This document shows positions 61,981-64,000 of a stretch of DNA of 64,000 bases, piece by piece (the first letter of the stretch is position 1; each line of letters starts with the position of its first letter). The stretch spans positions 310,001 to 374,000 of the forward strand of contig CANMQX010000004.1 of the NCBI GenBank assembly GCA_947500135.1. The letters run 5' to 3'. Below the pieces are notes generated by a model, which was not told the DNA's origin, searched no databases, and saw only the letters and a program-made list of their open reading frames with translations. A program made the position numbers and the translations under genes. Source of the DNA: an uncultured Paracoccaceae bacterium (GTDB lineage Bacteria; Pseudomonadota; Alphaproteobacteria; Rhodobacterales; Rhodobacteraceae).

Positions 61981-62690
61981 GCGGGGTCGCGCACCCCATC
62001 GGCGATCTGTTTGCCTAACAGGTATTCAATTACGTCCCAGTCAAATGGGCTGTCCACGTCCAGCCCCCGTTCGTTGGGCACGATTAACGGGATCACATGC
62101 CCTTCAAACAGGCTTTGCGCGCTGCGCAGATAGGCAGGCTTAACCACGTAAACCAGCCCCACATGGTCATAGACCATCGGCGCCTGCTGACGCGCCACCA
62201 CCCCGTGGGGCAAGGGTTTTGATACATGCAAACCACCCGCTTCATCGGTTTCCAACATGTTGAAGTAAGGGTTCTTGCGGCTTTCGCAGCAGGACATGAC
62301 CATGTCCGGTGCGTCCTTTGCAAACAGGTCCAGCCCGGCTTCGATATCCTGCGGCAGCCGCAGAGGCGATGTGCAATCCAGATCAAGGAAGGCTGATGCC
62401 GGTCCCGTCTGTTTTTCAGTTTCACCCAAGGCATGTTGCCAGACATGCCATTTAGCCGCTGTATCCGTCGCCAGTTCGGCAGGGCGCAGCCCGATATCAA
62501 GACACCCCCGGCTGAGTGCATGTTCGTAGATCGGCACCGAATCCGTGGACACGACCACATGATCCACCCGGTCACAGGCGAATAGCTGATCCAGCGACCA
62601 GTCGATCAGGTGTTTGCCATGCAGCATGCGGAAATTCTTGTTCGGCACACCCTTGCTGCCTGCCCGTGCCCCGATATGCCCGATGATCAT
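61977..62690 (-). CDS. neuA: CMP-nonulosonate (acylneuraminate) cytidylyltransferase
   Basis: This 237-residue enzyme starts MIIGHIGARAGSKGVPNKN with the R-A-G-S-K-G nucleotide loop. DHVVVSTDS, FLDLDCTSPLRLPQD and GLDVDSPFDWDVIEYLL are family blocks including metal-binding aspartates. It couples CTP to a sialic-acid-like sugar. The ATPase gene upstream on the same strand is 51 bases away. Confidence 0.9.
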   Translation of the reverse strand: MIIGHIGARAGSKGVPNKNFRMLHGKHLIDWSLDQLFACDRVDHVVVSTDSVPIYEHALSRGCLDIGLRPAELATDTAAKWHVWQHALGETEKQTGPASAFLDLDCTSPLRLPQDIEAGLDLFAKDAPDMVMSCCESRKNPYFNMLETDEAGGLHVSKPLPHGVVARQQAPMVYDHVGLVYVVKPAYLRSAQSLFEGHVIPLIVPNERGLDVDSPFDWDVIEYLLGKQIADGVRDPA

Positions 62691-62741
62691 GCTGTTATCC
62701 TTCGTTCTGTGCTGCCGGTTTGGACGATCAGCGGGTGCTGG

Positions 62742-63284
62742 TCAATCTGTCTGCTGGCCGACCCGGTCCAGAACGAAGCCCAGGCGGTTTTCTACGGTCG
62801 TTTTGGGCAGCAGGACGCTCTTGTGACCCAAACGGTCCAGCGCATTTTGCAGCCGTTCGTATTCGGCCTTTGCCTGCGCGAAATCATGTTGCCGTTCAGC
62901 GTCATTACAAAACAGCTCCGGCCATGGCGGTGCCAGGAAGACCGGATCAGTGTAGTGTTTGATCTGGCCCAATACCGTCTCAATAGGGATGGCCGTTGCA
63001 TGTTCCAACGCCACCGCCGCATCGATCAGCCCCCGATCAAAGAACACCAAGCCGGGGACAGACGCGACGCTATTCAGATCGGATTTTGCCATGTCGATGG
63101 CGCATCGCGCGAATGCCGCAAGATCGACCCAAGGAAGTGTTGTATCATCGCGGGCGACTTGTGCTGCGCGGACAATCCGCCGCCCCGGTTCCGCGACAAC
63201 CCGATGCCCGGCAGATTTGAGCGCAGCAAGAAGTGTTGATTTCCCACCGCCAGAGCAACCAGAGATCAGAATGCGTTTTTGCAT
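62742..63284 (-). CDS. AAA-type ATP-binding protein, nucleotide kinase-like
   Basis: This 180-residue P-loop protein has Walker A in ISGCSGGGKSTLLAALKS. LVFFDRGLIDAAVALEHA is a Walker-B-like D-R-G segment, as in the AAA_28/nucleoside-kinase-like group. Family members are annotated as ATP/GTPases of unknown substrate. It probably shares a transcript with neuA; any role in sugar activation is only positional. Confidence 0.7.
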   Translation of the reverse strand: MQKRILISGCSGGGKSTLLAALKSAGHRVVAEPGRRIVRAAQVARDDTTLPWVDLAAFARCAIDMAKSDLNSVASVPGLVFFDRGLIDAAVALEHATAIPIETVLGQIKHYTDPVFLAPPWPELFCNDAERQHDFAQAKAEYERLQNALDRLGHKSVLLPKTTVENRLGFVLDRVGQQTD

Positions 63285-63319
63285 GAGAAGGTTTTAGCAG
63301 AATGCGGGGGCCAGACATA

Positions 63320-63348
63320 CCAAAGGCCCGCGTTTTGCGGGCCTTTGG
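63320..63348. terminator. Intrinsic terminator after the CoxM-type gene
   Basis: CCAAAGGCCCGC (63320-63331) pairs with GCGGGCCTTTGG (63337-63348) around a five-base loop. On the minus strand it follows the stop of the FAD-subunit gene (63370) by about 20 bases. Confidence 0.8.
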
Positions 63349-63369
63349 TGTATTTATCTGATGCCGGGC

Positions 63370-64000
63370 TTAGCTTGCTGCTTCAACAGCCCGTTTGGTG
63401 TTCACGCCGACTAGATGCGCGCGGTATGTGCCCGACCCATGCAGATCACCGATCATGCCATCGGCATCTACTGTTAACCCATCCAGCGCACTGGCCGCGA
63501 AGTTGGCAGAAAGTGCTGCCTCGGCTTCTGCCCAGCGGAACACACCGTTTTCAGATGCGCCGGTGACAGCCACCCGGACCCCGTCGGCATATTTGGCCAC
63601 AAAGACCCCCACCAGCGCAAAGCGTGACGCCGGTTGCAGGAATTTCTGGTAATTGGCCGCCTGCGGGACGGGGAAGCGCACCTCCGTGATCACTTCGCCT
63701 TCGTCCAGGGCTGTGCTGAACATGCCTTGGAAGTAGTCATCGGCGGCAATCTCGCGATTATTGGTCACGATGGTTGCGCCCGATGCCAGGGCCGCAGCGG
63801 GGTAGCAGGCAGCAGGGTCGTTATTGGCCAGTGACCCGCCGATTGTGCCCCGGTTACGCACCGCAGGGTCGCCGATATGGCTGGCCAATGCGGCAAGACC
63901 CGGGTAGTGGGCGGCAGCTTCGCGGGAAACGGTGGCATGGGTGGTGGCCCCGCCAATGCAAACCGCCCCGTCATCGCCGACGCAAACGCCTTGCATTTCG
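63370..64000 (-). CDS. FAD-binding subunit of a CO dehydrogenase / xanthine dehydrogenase family enzyme, truncated by window end
   Basis: The frame is open to base 64000, so the N-terminus is outside. The visible 209 residues contain the CoxM-type FAD motifs IGGATTHATVSREAAA and HIGDPAVRNRGTIGGSLANN. The C-terminal domain follows (GVFVAKYADGVRVAVTGA). Such subunits carry electrons between the molybdenum and iron-sulfur subunits, which should lie just beyond the window. The first ATG inside the visible part (63996) is an internal residue, not the start. Confidence 0.85.
   Translation of the reverse strand, partial: EMQGVCVGDDGAVCIGGATTHATVSREAAAHYPGLAALASHIGDPAVRNRGTIGGSLANNDPAACYPAAALASGATIVTNNREIAADDYFQGMFSTALDEGEVITEVRFPVPQAANYQKFLQPASRFALVGVFVAKYADGVRVAVTGASENGVFRWAEAEAALSANFAASALDGLTVDADGMIGDLHGSGTYRAHLVGVNTKRAVEAAS

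Overview
The window looks like a chromosomal segment of a marine alphaproteobacterium of the Rhodobacterales (Roseobacter group). The evidence is indirect: moderately high GC, an alphaproteobacterial GAAC-N7-GAAC LexA box on an imuA-imuB-dnaE2 cassette, a group 1 Mrp antiporter operon with a fused MnhA/MnhB subunit, paired DUF606 proteins, a small bacterial SRP RNA and isoquinoline-oxidoreductase-type molybdoenzymes. I found no tRNA, rRNA, CRISPR array, prophage or complete insertion sequence. Almost all the DNA is coding.

Layout. 1-1113 is the 3' part of a nucleobase permease, followed by a sulfatase (-). 3.05-8.6 kb is the SOS mutagenesis cassette under a visible promoter/LexA site. 8.7-14.6 kb (-) is the Mrp Na+/H+ antiporter operon. 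14.7-15.6 kb holds two overlapping DUF606 transporters. 15.7-19.4 kb is a two-subunit molybdenum dehydrogenase with its own cytochrome c, divergent from a TetR gene. A second TetR gene diverges from a DM13 protein gene. rpsD (21.9 kb) has a strong promoter and a structured leader. At 22.6-24.1 kb (-) a TIR-domain membrane protein and a small multi-spanning membrane protein form a two-gene unit. 24.3-30.2 kb carries a YbdK-type ligase, hisC-tyrC, an extensin-like protein and a three-domain oxidoreductase. 30.2-34.5 kb (-) is dnaX, ybaB and recR, with a TraB/GumN protein lying between ybaB and recR.

34.6-43.7 kb is mixed: LysR, an ankyrin protein, a tyrosine phosphatase, rsgA, a RAYT transposase with flanking REP sequences, the SRP RNA gene (-), a cytosolic-looking 5'-nucleotidase family protein, nudC and an SRPBCC protein. 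43.9-48.8 kb is a four-gene catabolic-looking operon (TIM-barrel isomerase, CoA-acylating aldehyde dehydrogenase with an in-frame TGA, ThDP enzyme, HpaI aldolase), preceded by AT-rich inverted repeats and followed by two near-identical hairpins. 48.9-50.5 kb is housekeeping. 50.6-54.3 kb is a histone-deacetylase-like protein plus modABC. 54.3-63.3 kb is a surface-glycan region with two GT30 (Kdo-transferase family) genes, neuC, neuB, neuA, a TagD-like cytidylyltransferase and a CDP-glycerol-transferase-like protein. The window ends inside a CoxM-type FAD subunit gene.

The points most worth following up are the TIR/membrane-protein pair, an 11-bp-phased CCGACGNNNNG array present at two distant intergenic sites, the divergent GT30 gene overlapping neuC, the interrupted aldehyde dehydrogenase in an otherwise intact operon, and three related hairpins at gene ends.
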